Shown: positions 16,233 to 28,593, counted from the first letter of the stretch. The stretch is 64,000 nucleotides of DNA from SHWC01 sp050173345 (GCA_050173345.1 JBFXKW010000007.1:124001-188000), one strand, 5' to 3'. The notes: a model not told the origin generated them from the sequence alone. Numbers and translations: made by a program.

Positions 16233-16982
16233 ATGGCTGGCCATTCCAAATGGAAGAACATCATGTACCGGAAGGGCGCGCAGGATCAGCGGCGCGCCCG
16301 GACGTTCACCAAGCTCGTGCGCGAGATCGTGGTCGCGGCGAAGGAGGGCGTGCCCGACCCGACGTCCAATCCGCGATTGCGCTCCGCCATGGCCGCCGCG
16401 CGCGCCGCCAACGTGCCGAAGGACAACATCGAACGCGCGCTCAAGAAGGCGAGTGGCGCCGACGGCGAAAGCTATGAGGAGGTGCGCTACGAGGGCTACG
16501 GGCCGGGCGGCGTCGCGCTGATGATCGACGCGCTGACCGACAACCGCAACCGCACCGCCTCCGAAATCCGCTCCCTCTTCACCCGGAACGGCGGCAGCCT
16601 CGGCGAGACCGGCAGCGTCACCTTCATGTTCCAGCGCGTCGGCGCCATCCGCTATCCGGCCGCCGCAGCAAGTACAGACGCCATGTTCGAGGCGGCGATC
16701 GAGGCCGGCGCGATCGACTGCGCCTCGGACGAGGACGGCCATGAAATCCTGAGCGAGCCGGCCGATTTCAACGTGGTGCGCGACGCGCTGGAGACGCGCT
16801 TCGGCCCGGCCGAGAGCGCCAGGCTCGCCTGGAAGCCGCAGAACACCGTGCCGGTCGATGCCGAGGATGCCGAGACGCTGTTCGCGCTCATCGAGGCGCT
16901 CGACGACAATGACGACGTGCAGCAGGTCGCGGCCAACTACGAGGTGTCCGACGACGTGATGCAGAAGCTGGCGGCGTCATGA
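16233..16982 (+). CDS. yebC: YebC/PmpR-family protein
   Basis: A 249-residue TACO1/YebC-type protein, known both as a transcription regulator and, in recent work, as a translation factor for difficult motifs. The hallmark MAGHSKWKNIMYRKGAQD start fixes the ATG at 16233, and the conserved LVREIVVAAKEG, YEEVRYEGYGPGGVALMIDALTDNRNR and GSVTFMF segments follow. It is the first gene of the yebC-ruvC-ruvA-ruvB-ybgC run. The 163-base gap upstream shows no confident promoter. Confidence 0.95.
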   Translation: MAGHSKWKNIMYRKGAQDQRRARTFTKLVREIVVAAKEGVPDPTSNPRLRSAMAAARAANVPKDNIERALKKASGADGESYEEVRYEGYGPGGVALMIDALTDNRNRTASEIRSLFTRNGGSLGETGSVTFMFQRVGAIRYPAAAASTDAMFEAAIEAGAIDCASDEDGHEILSEPADFNVVRDALETRFGPAESARLAWKPQNTVPVDAEDAETLFALIEALDDNDDVQQVAANYEVSDDVMQKLAAS

Positions 16983-16995
16983 CGGAGCGCCCCTG

Positions 16996-17529
16996 ATGCG
17001 CCGCGTGATCGGCCTCGACCCCGGCCTTCGCGCGACCGGCTGGGGCGTGATCGAGGCGGACGGCAATCATCTCGGCTATGTGGCGAGCGGCGTGGTCCGT
17101 TCGGACGAGGGCAAGGCGCTGGCCGAGCGGCTGGTCGAGCTGCACGCCGGGCTGGTCGCCGTGCTTGAGACCTACCGGCCCGACGAGGCCGCGGTCGAGG
17201 AGACCTTCGTCAACCGCAACCCGGCCTCGACGCTCAAGCTTGGCCTGGCACGCGGCGTCGCGCTCCTGGTGCCGGCGCTCGGCGGCACGCCGATTGCCGA
17301 ATACGCGGCGAATCAAGTTAAGAAGGCGGTGGTCGGCGTCGGCCACGCCGACAAGGCGCAGGTCGCCATGATGGTGCAGCGCCTCTTGCCCGGCGTCGGC
17401 GCGACCTCGGGCGATGCGGCGGACGCGCTCGCGGTCGCGATCTGCCACGCCCATATCGGCGCGACGCAGGCGCGCTGGGCGCGGGCGGTCGACGCGGCGC
17501 GCGGCGTGCCGGGAAGGGTGGGCGCATGA
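16996..17529 (+). CDS. ruvC: Crossover junction endodeoxyribonuclease RuvC
   Basis: Resolves Holliday junctions by paired nicks. The 177-residue product has the RNase H-like fold with acidic residues in GLDPGLRATGWG, VEETFVNRNPASTLKLG and GDAADALAVAICHAH. The start is 13 bases after yebC. Its TGA overlaps the ruvA ATG by four bases. No clear LexA box was found before the run. Confidence 0.95.
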   Translation: MRRVIGLDPGLRATGWGVIEADGNHLGYVASGVVRSDEGKALAERLVELHAGLVAVLETYRPDEAAVEETFVNRNPASTLKLGLARGVALLVPALGGTPIAEYAANQVKKAVVGVGHADKAQVAMMVQRLLPGVGATSGDAADALAVAICHAHIGATQARWARAVDAARGVPGRVGA

Positions 17530-18131
17530 TCGCGAAGCTGTCCGGCGTGCTCGATTCGATCGGCGTCGACCATCTGGTCGTCGATGTCGGCGGCGTCGGC
17601 TATCTGGTGCACTGCCCGAGCCGCATGCTGCAAGGCCTGCCGCCGCCAGGCGCGCGCATCGCCTTCCCGGTCGAGACCGTGGTGCGCGACGACGCCATCC
17701 TGCTCTTCGGCTTCGAGGACGCGGCGGCGCGTGACTGGTTCCGCCTCCTTCAAACCGTGCAGGGCGTCGGCACCAAGGCGGCGCTCGCGCTGCTCGGCAC
17801 GCTCAAGGGCGACGAGCTTGCCAATGCTATTGCGGCGCGCGATCCGGCGAGCCTCACGCGGGCGCCCGGCATCGGGCGCAAGCTCGCCGAGCGCATCGTC
17901 GCCGAATTGAAGGATAAGGCACCCGCGCCGAGCAGCCTCGCGACGGCAGCGCGCGGTGCGACGGTGCCGGCGCACGGCGGCAGCGCGCGCGACGCCGTTT
18001 CGGCGCTCGTCCATCTCGGTTACCGCCCCAACGAGGCGCAGGCGGTGATCGGGCGGGTCGCCGTTGATCTCGGCGCCGATGCGCCGGTCGAGGCGCTGAT
18101 CCGTGCCGGGCTCAGGGAGCTTGCGCCATGA
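17526..18131 (+). CDS. ruvA: Holliday junction branch migration protein RuvA
   Basis: The tetrameric junction-binding subunit of RuvAB. The 201-residue protein has the OB-fold N-terminus (MIAKLSGVLDSIGVDHLVVD), two helix-hairpin-helix motifs (GVGTKAALALLG and APGIGRKLAERIVAEL) and a C-terminal RuvB-contacting helical domain (AVSALVHLGYRPNEA). It overlaps both ruvC and ruvB by four bases. Confidence 0.95.
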   Translation: MIAKLSGVLDSIGVDHLVVDVGGVGYLVHCPSRMLQGLPPPGARIAFPVETVVRDDAILLFGFEDAAARDWFRLLQTVQGVGTKAALALLGTLKGDELANAIAARDPASLTRAPGIGRKLAERIVAELKDKAPAPSSLATAARGATVPAHGGSARDAVSALVHLGYRPNEAQAVIGRVAVDLGADAPVEALIRAGLRELAP

Positions 18132-19186
18132 GCGGGCCGCGCATGGTGGCGGCCGAGCCGCGCCCCGACGACCAGCCCGAGGCGAGCCTCAGGCCGCAGC
18201 GGCTCGACGAGTTCATCGGCCAGGCCCGGGTGCGCGAGAACCTCAAGGTCTTCATCGAGGCGGCCAGGCATCGCGACGAGCCGCTCGACCATATCCTGCT
18301 CTACGGGCCGCCCGGCCTCGGCAAGACCACGCTGGCGCAGATCGTGGCGCGCGAGCTGGGCGTGAGCCTCAGGGCGACCTCCGGCCCGGTGATCGCGCGG
18401 GCGGGCGACCTCGCCGCCATCCTGACCAACCTGAGCCCGCGCGACGTGCTCTTCATCGACGAAATCCATCGCCTTAATCCTGCCATCGAAGAGGTGCTCT
18501 ATCCCGCGATGGAGGATTTCCAGCTCGATCTGGTGATCGGCGAGGGGCCGGCGGCGCGCTCGGTGAGGATCGACCTGCCGCATTTCACCCTGGTCGGCGC
18601 CACCACGCGCACCGGGCTCGTCACCACGCCGCTGCGCGAGCGCTTCGGCATCCCGCTCCGGCTCGAGTTCTATACCGCGGCGGAACTGGAGGCGATCGTG
18701 GTGCGCAACGCGGCGCTGCTCGGCCTCGCGCTGACGCCCGACGGCGCGCGCGAGATCGCGCGGCGCTCGCGCGGCACGCCCCGCATCGCGGTCCGCCTGC
18801 TGCGTCGCGTGCGCGATTTCGCGGCGGTGCAGGGCAGGGAGCCCGTCGACGCCAAGATCGCCGACGACGCGCTCAAGCGGCTCGAGGTCGATGCCCGCGG
18901 CCTCGATTCCATGGACCGCCGCTATCTCCTGTGCATCGCCGAGCATCATGGTGGCGGCCCGGTCGGCGTCGAGACGGTGGCAGCCGCGCTCTCGGAGCAG
19001 CGCGACGCCATCGAGGAGGTCATCGAGCCGTTCCTCATCCAGCAGGGCTTCCTGCAGCGCACCGCGCGCGGCCGCGTGCTGACCGCGCTCGGCTTCGAGC
19101 ATGTCGGGCTCGCGCCGCCGCTCTCGCGCGCCCAGCTCGACCTGCTCGGCGCCGGCGCGGCCGAGGCAGAGGACCAGGATGGCTAA
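18128..19186 (+). CDS. ruvB: Holliday junction DNA helicase RuvB
   Basis: The AAA+ motor of branch migration. The 352-residue product has LRPQRLDEFIGQ, Walker A LYGPPGLGKTTLAQI, Walker B VLFIDEIHRL, the sensor-1 VGATTRTG and arginine-finger FGIPLRLEFY segment, and a C-terminal winged helix ending near FLQRTARGRVLT. It overlaps the ybgC start by 8 bases. Confidence 0.96.
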   Translation: MSGPRMVAAEPRPDDQPEASLRPQRLDEFIGQARVRENLKVFIEAARHRDEPLDHILLYGPPGLGKTTLAQIVARELGVSLRATSGPVIARAGDLAAILTNLSPRDVLFIDEIHRLNPAIEEVLYPAMEDFQLDLVIGEGPAARSVRIDLPHFTLVGATTRTGLVTTPLRERFGIPLRLEFYTAAELEAIVVRNAALLGLALTPDGAREIARRSRGTPRIAVRLLRRVRDFAAVQGREPVDAKIADDALKRLEVDARGLDSMDRRYLLCIAEHHGGGPVGVETVAAALSEQRDAIEEVIEPFLIQQGFLQRTARGRVLTALGFEHVGLAPPLSRAQLDLLGAGAAEAEDQDG

Positions 19187-19652
19187 GCTGCTCGGCGCCG
19201 AACGGCCGCGCCCGGACGCAGGCCCGCAGCCGGGCGCGGTCCACCACTACCAGCTTCGCGTCTTCTACGAGGACACCGACGCCGCCGGCATCGTCTACTA
19301 CGCGAACTACCTCAAGTTCATCGAGCGCGGCCGCACCGAGATGATGCGCGAGGCCGGCATCAGCCATACGCGGCTGCGGGAGAAATACGGCATCGCCTTC
19401 ATCGTGCGCCGCTGCAATGCGGACTTCCGCGCCGCCGCACGGCTCGACGACTTCCTCGAGGTGCGCACCCGCATCGTCTCGCTCGGCGGCGCCAGCATCG
19501 AGGCGGAGCAGGTGGTCTGGCACGGCCAGGACAGCCTGGTCCGCGCCGAGGTCAAGCTCGGCTGCATCGACCGGAACGGGCGGCCGGTGCGCCTGCCCGA
19601 GGAGGTCCGCGTTGCGCTCGCCCGCTTCAAACCCCGCGACGGAAAGAGCTGA
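19179..19652 (+). CDS. ybgC: Tol-Pal-associated acyl-CoA thioesterase YbgC
   Basis: A 157-residue hot-dog-fold thioesterase usually encoded at the head of tol-pal operons. The catalytic aspartate lies in YEDTDAAGIVYYANYLKFIERGR-like sequence, near residue 30. The ATG at 19179 lies inside the ruvB end, which indicates coupling of the Ruv and Tol blocks. An upstream start in the same frame within ruvB is ignored because homology starts near MAKLLG/HHYQLRVF. Confidence 0.93.
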   Translation: MAKLLGAERPRPDAGPQPGAVHHYQLRVFYEDTDAAGIVYYANYLKFIERGRTEMMREAGISHTRLREKYGIAFIVRRCNADFRAAARLDDFLEVRTRIVSLGGASIEAEQVVWHGQDSLVRAEVKLGCIDRNGRPVRLPEEVRVALARFKPRDGKS

Positions 19653-19667
19653 ACGGCCGACGAGAAC

Positions 19668-20872
<1,205 letters not shown>

Positions 20873-20877
20873 ATTGG

Positions 20878-21948
20878 ATGAGCAAGCGCGGATGGATTCT
20901 CTCGGGCATCTTGCACGCGGTGCTGATCGTACTTGCGGCGTTCGGCCTGCCGCGCCTGTTCGAGGAGGAGCCGAGCGAGCCCGAGCCGATCATGGTCGGC
21001 ATCGTCGAGATCGCGGAGGTGGCGAGCCAGCCGGAGCCCGCGACCGAGACGCCGGCGCCGCCGCCCGCGCCGAAGCGGGTCGAGCCCGAGCCGAAGCCGG
21101 AGCTGCCGCAGCCGGAGCCCGAGGAGATCGCGCCCGAGCCGACGCCGCCGGAACCCGAGCCCGCGCCGCCGCCGGTGCCGAAGGAGGTGCCGGAGCCCGC
21201 GCCGATACCGGAGCCCGAGCCCGTTCCGGAACCGGAGCCCGAACCAGAGCCGGAACCCGTGCCCGAACCGGAGCCGGAGCCGGAGCCGGAGCCTGTCCCC
21301 GAGCCGGAACCCGTTCCCGAGCCGGAGCCGGAGCCGGAGCCGGAACCAGAGCCGGAACCCACGCCGGAACCGGAGCCGACGCCGGAGCCCGAACCCGAGC
21401 CGAAGCCGCCGGTCGCGCCGAAGCCGCCACCGAAGCCGACGCCGCCCGCGCCAAACCTCGACTCGCTGCTCAAGAACCTGGCGCAGGAGGAGCCGTCGCC
21501 GCCGGCCAAAGAGGTCGAGAAGGAGGCCGAGGAGCCCAAGCCGGATTTGTCCAAGCTGCTCGAAACCATCGCGAAGGCGCCCGAGGACGCGGCCTCGCCG
21601 GTCGAGCAGCAGCAGGATTCAGGGGCAAAGCTGAGCGGCCTGCTCGCGGGCACGATCGCGAGCGCGATCCGCAGCAAGGTGGAGCGCAACTGGAGCGTGC
21701 CGGTCGGCATCCAGAACGCCGAGAGCCTGCTCGTCGACCTGACGCTCGATCTCGCGCCCGACGGCAGCGTGCTGTCGGTCCGCATCGACGATTCGGCGCG
21801 CTACGGGCTCGACTCGGCGTTCCGCACCATGGCGGAATCGGCCAAGCGCGCGGTGCTGAAGGCGAGCCCGTTCGAGGTCTTGCGCGACCATGTCGATACC
21901 TACGAGCAGTGGCGCGTCATCACCCTGACCTTCCGCCCGCCGGTGTGA
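20878..21948 (+). CDS. tolA: TolA/TonB-type energy transducer with long Pro-Glu repeat
   Basis: Spans the periplasm to link TolQR to Pal and the outer membrane. The 356-residue product has one N-terminal membrane anchor (ILSGILHAVLIVLAAFGL), a proline/glutamate-rich spacer over roughly residues 60-190 with a nearly pure PEPEPE core (about 21183-21430), and a TonB-like C-terminal domain (VERNWSVPVGIQNAES, LDLAPDGSVLSVRID). The spacer replaces the Ala/Lys-rich helix of enterobacterial TolA and should form a stiff extended rod. Position between tolR and tolB supports TolA. Confidence 0.88.
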   Translation: MSKRGWILSGILHAVLIVLAAFGLPRLFEEEPSEPEPIMVGIVEIAEVASQPEPATETPAPPPAPKRVEPEPKPELPQPEPEEIAPEPTPPEPEPAPPPVPKEVPEPAPIPEPEPVPEPEPEPEPEPVPEPEPEPEPEPVPEPEPVPEPEPEPEPEPEPEPTPEPEPTPEPEPEPKPPVAPKPPPKPTPPAPNLDSLLKNLAQEEPSPPAKEVEKEAEEPKPDLSKLLETIAKAPEDAASPVEQQQDSGAKLSGLLAGTIASAIRSKVERNWSVPVGIQNAESLLVDLTLDLAPDGSVLSVRIDDSARYGLDSAFRTMAESAKRAVLKASPFEVLRDHVDTYEQWRVITLTFRPPV

Positions 21949-22010
21949 GGCGGAACCGGAAGGGCGTTTTTGGCGTTGACTTGCGGTAAGAGAGGATGGG
22001 AGTTGGGGGC

Positions 22011-23378
22011 ATGAGTTTCTTCGGGCTGGCGCGATTCCAACGGGCTCCGGGCGCATGGCGGCGGGCCGTCGCCGTGATCGCCTGCGGTCTCGCCGTCGCG
22101 CTGTGCGCCGGGTTGGCCGCGCCGGCCCATGCCGAGCTCAAGATCGACATCACGCGCGGCACGGTGGAGCCGATCCCGATCGCGATCACCGACTTCTACA
22201 GCCAGGCCGGTGACGCGACCGATATCGGCCGGCGCATCGCCGGCGTGGTGAAGAACGATCTCGATCGCTCCGGCCTGTTCCGCTCGATCAACGAAGGCGC
22301 CTTCATCCAGCGGCCGGAGGAGATGCTCGACCAGCCGCGCTTCCCTGACTGGCGCCAGATCAACGCGCAGGCGCTGGTCACCGGGCAGATCGTGCTCGAG
22401 CAGGGCGGCCGGCTTCGCGTCGAGTTCCGCCTGTGGGACGTGTTCGCCGCGCAGCATCTCATCGGCCTGCGCTTCGGCAGCGCCGAGGATGCTTGGCGGC
22501 GCATCGGGCACAAGATCGCCGATGCGATCTACGAGCGCCTGACCGGCGAAAGCGGCTATTTCGACACCCGCATCGTCTATGTCGCCGAGAGCGGCCCGCG
22601 GGCCAATCGCGTCAAGCGCCTCGCGATCATGGACCAGGACGGCGCCAACTTCAGGTACCTGACCGATGGCCGCGCTCTGGTGCTGACGCCGCGCTTCTCG
22701 CCGACCACGCAGGAGATCACCTATCTGAGCTACGAGCGCGACCAGCCTCACGTCTACCTGCGCAACATCGACACCGGGCGTCAGGAGTTGCTCGGCAACT
22801 TCCCCGGCATGACGTTCGCGCCGCGCTTCTCGCCGGACGGCAACAAGGTCGTGCTGACCTATGCCAAGGGCGGCGATTCGAACATCTACGAGATGGATCT
22901 GCGCACCCGCCGGGTGGCGCAGCTCACGCGCGATCCGGCGATCGACACCTCGCCGTCCTACTCGCCCGACGGCAGCTCGGTCGCCTTCGAATCGGATCGC
23001 GGCGGCAGCCAGCAGATCTACGTCATGCGCAGCGACGGCAGCGACGTGCGACGCATCAGCTTTGGGCAGGGGCGCTACGGCACGCCGGTATGGTCGCCGC
23101 GCGGCGACCTCGTTGCGTTCACCAAGATCGCGCAAGGGCGCTTCTACATCGGCGTGATGCGGCCCGACGGCTCGCAGGAACGCCTGATCGCCGAAGGCTA
23201 TCTGGTCGAGGGCCCGACCTGGGCGCCGAACGGCCGCGTGCTGATGTTCTTCCGCCAGAGCAACCGCAATCCGGACAGCGCCGAGCTGGTGACGATCGAC
23301 ATCACCGGCCACAATGAGCGGACGCTGGTGACCTCGACTCCGGCCTCCGATCCGGCGTGGTCGCCCTTGATCCCATGA
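22011..23378 (+). CDS. tolB: Tol-Pal system beta propeller protein TolB
   Basis: A periplasmic beta-propeller that cycles between Pal and the TolA machinery. From ATG 22011 the product has 455 residues with a Sec signal peptide (VAVIACGLAVALCAGLAAPAHA), an N-terminal alpha/beta domain (KIDITRGTVEPIPIAITDF) and WD40-like repeats with FSPDGNK, YSPDGSS and WSPRGD. The in-frame ATG at 21996 is possible, but its spacing to AGAGAGG is poor, whereas 22011 has GGGAG at a suitable distance. Confidence 0.94.
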   Translation: MSFFGLARFQRAPGAWRRAVAVIACGLAVALCAGLAAPAHAELKIDITRGTVEPIPIAITDFYSQAGDATDIGRRIAGVVKNDLDRSGLFRSINEGAFIQRPEEMLDQPRFPDWRQINAQALVTGQIVLEQGGRLRVEFRLWDVFAAQHLIGLRFGSAEDAWRRIGHKIADAIYERLTGESGYFDTRIVYVAESGPRANRVKRLAIMDQDGANFRYLTDGRALVLTPRFSPTTQEITYLSYERDQPHVYLRNIDTGRQELLGNFPGMTFAPRFSPDGNKVVLTYAKGGDSNIYEMDLRTRRVAQLTRDPAIDTSPSYSPDGSSVAFESDRGGSQQIYVMRSDGSDVRRISFGQGRYGTPVWSPRGDLVAFTKIAQGRFYIGVMRPDGSQERLIAEGYLVEGPTWAPNGRVLMFFRQSNRNPDSAELVTIDITGHNERTLVTSTPASDPAWSPLIP

Positions 23379-23404
23379 CGGCGCAACACTATGATATTCC
23401 AAGA

Positions 23405-23455
23405 TTCGGGCCCTCAGCAGCCTCAGGGGAGGCAGCTCGGGTGCCCGATTTTTCT
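23405..23455 (+). terminator. Possible intrinsic terminator/attenuator between tolB and pal
   Basis: TTCGGGC (23405-23411) can pair with GCCCGAT (23443-23449), with CCTC/GAGG elements between, followed by a short T-rich tract. It could reduce read-through into pal; the stem is short. Confidence 0.3.
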
Positions 23456-23557
23456 TGGGAGTGCTCGACCGAAGAATCGGCTGGCTTGGCTATCGGCTGC
23501 CGATCAACCATTCTCAAGCCATTCAGGTCAATGAACTCCAGCCATGGGAGGGGACTG

Positions 23558-24067
23558 ATGCGTATCAAGTGGTTGGCGCCGCTTGCGGCACTGGTGATTC
23601 TGGCGGCGTGCGAGAGCACCCCGGAAGAAGGAGCGACGACGGACAGTCAGGCGACCACGGGTGCGGATGCCTCGGGCAGCCAGACCGGCGTCAGCGAGAC
23701 GAGCATCGTGCCCGGCTCGCAGGAGGACCTCGCCCAGAATGTCGGCGACCGGGTCTTCTTCGATTTCGACAGCAGCGTGCTGTCGCCGCGGGCGCGCCAG
23801 ACGCTCGAGGCGCAGGCGGCGTGGCTCAATCGCTACCCCAATGTTCGCTTCATGATCGAGGGTCACTGCGACGAGCGGGGCACCCGCGAGTACAACCTGG
23901 CGCTCGGCGAGCGCAGGGCGGCGGCAGCGGCGAACTATCTGATCGCGCTCGGCGTTGACGCGTCGCGGATTTCGACGATTTCGTATGGCAAGGAACGGCC
24001 CTACGCCCTCGGGAGTGATGAAGACTCCTGGGCGCAGAACCGGCGCGCGGTTTCGGTCGTGCAGTAA
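23558..24067 (+). CDS. pal: Peptidoglycan-associated lipoprotein Pal
   Basis: An outer-membrane lipoprotein that binds peptidoglycan and TolB. The 169-residue product has a lipoprotein signal peptide ending in LVILAAC with the lipidated cysteine near residue 19, a flexible Ser/Thr-rich linker, and an OmpA-like domain with DRVFFDFDSSVL, IEGHCDERGTREYNLALGERRA and the ISYGKERP end. ATG 23558 follows a GGGAGGGG ribosome site. It is separated from tolB by 179 bases. Confidence 0.95.
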   Translation: MRIKWLAPLAALVILAACESTPEEGATTDSQATTGADASGSQTGVSETSIVPGSQEDLAQNVGDRVFFDFDSSVLSPRARQTLEAQAAWLNRYPNVRFMIEGHCDERGTREYNLALGERRAAAAANYLIALGVDASRISTISYGKERPYALGSDEDSWAQNRRAVSVVQ

Positions 24068-24090
24068 CGCGCGACCCGACGGTCATCGGT

Positions 24091-24114
24091 GCGGTCGCTC
24101 TTCGGAGCGGCCGC
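24091..24114 (+). other. Stable hairpin with TTCG tetraloop
   Basis: GCGGTCGCTC, TTCG, GAGCGGCCGC form a 10-bp stem closed by a C(UUCG)G tetraloop 24 bases after the pal stop. No T-run follows. Candidate roles are a 3'-end stabiliser or partial terminator. Confidence 0.5.
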
Positions 24115-24222
24115 CCGGTCGCCACCGGTCAGGCGCGTGGTTGAACGCACTCGCAGCGTCTAGCATCGGCGGACTCGAGCGGGCAGCGCTGCTTCCTTGG
24201 CCAGTTTGCAAGGGAGAGGGCG

Positions 24223-25242
24223 ATGAAGAAGCTTTGGTCGGCCGTCGCGATCCTGTTCGGGCTCAGCCTCTTCTGGCTGAGCGCCGAACGGGCGGTCGCG
24301 CAGGACTACGAATCCCTGCGCAACCAGATCGATCAGCTTAGGCAGCAGGTCCGGCAGCTTTCCGGGCAGGTCAACGACCTGTCGCGCGGCGGCGGCGCGA
24401 GCCTCGCGGCGAGCGGCGGCGAGGGCGGCTCGAGCGCCCAGGTGCTAGCGCGCCTCGACGAGGTCGTCGAGACCATGCGCCGGCTCAACGGCCGCGTCGA
24501 GGAGCTGGAGTTCAAGGTCGGCAACCTGTCGAGCGGGCTCGATGCCCTGAAGCGGGACGTCGACCTGAGCGCCGCCAAGCCTCAGCAGAGCGAGCCGCCT
24601 CCCACCGAGACCTCCGACGGCGTAAGTTATGTCGGCGAGGCAGCGGATGCCGGCGCGGGTACGGGCGCGTCCGGCGCGGGGGCAAGCAGTGCCCCGGCCG
24701 GCGACGGCTATGACGCGAACCAGGCGCCGCGCCCGCTCGGCTCGATGCCGCTCGACCCGGACAGCCCGCCTCCGTCGCCTGCGGCCGATACCCCGAGGGT
24801 GGCCGAGCCGCCGGCCGCGCCCGAGGAGGATACGGCCGTCGCCGCCGCGACCCCAGCGACGCCGAAGGAGCAGTACGACGCCGCGCACCGCCTGTTGAAG
24901 AACGCCCAGTATGGCGAGGCCGAAGCCGCCTTCCGCAGCTTCATCGAGGGCAATGAGGGTGACCCCAATGTCGAGCGCGCGTCCTACTGGCTGGCCGAGA
25001 CCTACTATGCACGCAAGGAGTTCGATCAGGCCTATCAGGTCTATGCGCGCAACCTGCAGCAATGGCCCAAGGGCGACAAGGCGCCCGACAACCTGGTCAA
25101 GCTCTCGCTCTCGCTGGTCAACCTCAAGCGCGACAAGGAGGCCTGCCAGTTCCTCGCCGTGCTCGATTCCGACTATCCGAACGCGGGCGCAAACGTGAAG
25201 CAGGCGGCGGACCGCGCGAAATCCCTCGCGAAATGCAGCTAG
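24223..25242 (+). CDS. cpoB: Cell division coordinator CpoB (YbgF)
   Basis: A periplasmic partner of Tol-Pal that couples peptidoglycan synthesis to outer-membrane constriction. The 339-residue product has a signal peptide (AILFGLSLFWLSAERAVAQ), an N-terminal coiled coil (LRNQIDQLRQQVRQLSGQV), a long low-complexity linker rich in Ala, Gly and Pro, and C-terminal tetratricopeptide repeats (EQYDAAHRLLKNAQYGEAE, ERASYWLAETYYARKEFDQA, KAPDNLVKLSLSL). Its last codons overlap the tilS start by 10 bases. Confidence 0.93.
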   Translation: MKKLWSAVAILFGLSLFWLSAERAVAQDYESLRNQIDQLRQQVRQLSGQVNDLSRGGGASLAASGGEGGSSAQVLARLDEVVETMRRLNGRVEELEFKVGNLSSGLDALKRDVDLSAAKPQQSEPPPTETSDGVSYVGEAADAGAGTGASGAGASSAPAGDGYDANQAPRPLGSMPLDPDSPPPSPAADTPRVAEPPAAPEEDTAVAAATPATPKEQYDAAHRLLKNAQYGEAEAAFRSFIEGNEGDPNVERASYWLAETYYARKEFDQAYQVYARNLQQWPKGDKAPDNLVKLSLSLVNLKRDKEACQFLAVLDSDYPNAGANVKQAADRAKSLAKCS

Positions 25243-26645
25243 GCGAGGCGCCGCGCATCGGCCCGGCGCGGCGTGAAGCCGGCGCCGATGCCCGTGCCGG
25301 CCTTCCGCTCGCGCGGCACTTCGCCCGCGCGATGGCCTCGCTCGGCCCGTTCGAGGACGCGCCGGCGCTCGCGGTCGCGGTCTCCGGCGGGCCGGACAGC
25401 ATGGCGCTCTGCCTGCTCGCCGAGGAGTGGGCGGCGGGCCGGGGCGGCACGCTGATTGCGCTCATCGTCGATCACGGCCTGCGCACCGAAGCCGCGGCCG
25501 AGGCGCGTCAGGTCGCGCGATGGTTGAAGCGTCGCGGCATCGCGGCGCGTGTGCTGCGCTGGCGCGGCGAGAAGCCCACGAGCGGCCTGCAGGCCGCGGC
25601 GCGTGTGGCGCGTTACAACCTCCTGACCGCGTGGTGTCGCCGGCATGGCGTCCTACACTTGCTGCTTGGCCATCAGCGCGACGACCAGGCCGAGACGCTG
25701 CTGATGCGGCTCGAACGCGGCAGCGGTCCCGACGGCCTCGCCGGCATGCCGCGCTTTGCCGAACGGCAGGGCGTGCGTCTGCTGCGCCCGCTGCTCGCCG
25801 TGCCGCGCGAGCGGCTGGTCGCGCTGCTCGGCGCGCTCGGTCAGCCCTTTGTCGAAGACCCGTCCAATCTCAACCCGGCGTTCGGCCGGGTCCGCCTGCG
25901 CCTTGCAATGGCGCGGCATGAGCTCCCGGACGCGGCGACGCTATGTACGCTCGCCCGGCGCGCGGGCGACATGCGCGCCGGCTTCGAGCGGGAACGCGCC
26001 CGGCTGCTCGCCCGTGCCGTGCGGCTCGACCCCGCCGGCCATGCCTGGCTCCGCCTGTCCACACTCGGCGAGGCGCCGGAGGCGTTGGCCGCGAGCCTCA
26101 TCGGCGCGGTCATCGCGACCGTGGGCGGCGCCGACCATCCGCCCGCGCCGGACAGCCTGTCCCGCCTGGCCGGGGCACTGAAAAGCGGCACGCTTGGCGC
26201 CGGCGCGACGCTCGGCGGCTGCCGGATCGTGCCGCGCCGGGGCGGGCTGCTCGTCTGCCGCGAACCCAAGGCCTGCGCGCCGGGCCTGACGCTATCCGGC
26301 GAGCCCGGGTTGCGCTGGGACAGCCGTTTCGCACGGCTCGGGCGGGCCGCCAAGGTTAACGGCGCGACGCTCGGCGCGCTCGGCGCCGCGGGCGTCATCG
26401 CCTTGCGGCGCCAGGGTGACGGGGCCGTGATCGCCCCCCTGCCGGCGCCCGCGCGGCCGTCACGGCCGGCCTTCCGCTACCTTGACGGTTCGTTACGGCT
26501 GCCCCACCTATCATTCGACGGGAGAGGATCGGCGATCGCCGCCGGAAAGGTGGAGCCCAGGGTGGGCTTCCGGCCCCGGCGATGCCTCGCCGAAGCGCCG
26601 TTCGAGGTGGGCGGGGTCGCATCCTCATTCGAAACTGGTGTATAA
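25233..26645 (+). CDS. tilS: tRNA(Ile)-lysidine synthase TilS
   Basis: Modifies the wobble C34 of tRNA-Ile(CAU) to lysidine using ATP and lysine. The N-type ATP pyrophosphatase loop AVSGGPDSMALC lies near residue 45, followed by VDHGLRTEAAAEA, LLLGHQRDDQAETLLMRLERG and the PLLAVPRERL segment. The full length from ATG 25233 is 470 residues. The tail has a C-terminal TilS-like domain of lower similarity. An open frame before 25233 belongs to the cpoB overlap and is not used. Confidence 0.93.
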   Translation: MQLGEAPRIGPARREAGADARAGLPLARHFARAMASLGPFEDAPALAVAVSGGPDSMALCLLAEEWAAGRGGTLIALIVDHGLRTEAAAEARQVARWLKRRGIAARVLRWRGEKPTSGLQAAARVARYNLLTAWCRRHGVLHLLLGHQRDDQAETLLMRLERGSGPDGLAGMPRFAERQGVRLLRPLLAVPRERLVALLGALGQPFVEDPSNLNPAFGRVRLRLAMARHELPDAATLCTLARRAGDMRAGFERERARLLARAVRLDPAGHAWLRLSTLGEAPEALAASLIGAVIATVGGADHPPAPDSLSRLAGALKSGTLGAGATLGGCRIVPRRGGLLVCREPKACAPGLTLSGEPGLRWDSRFARLGRAAKVNGATLGALGAAGVIALRRQGDGAVIAPLPAPARPSRPAFRYLDGSLRLPHLSFDGRGSAIAAGKVEPRVGFRPRRCLAEAPFEVGGVASSFETGV

Positions 26646-26676
26646 AGCCGGCTCCTCACGGCGTTAGGGGACCTCG

Positions 26677-28593
<1,917 letters not shown>

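Noticed and set aside
21976..21999. TTGACT before tolB as a promoter
   Set aside because: No -10-like hexamer at proper spacing, and it lies too close to the start codon.
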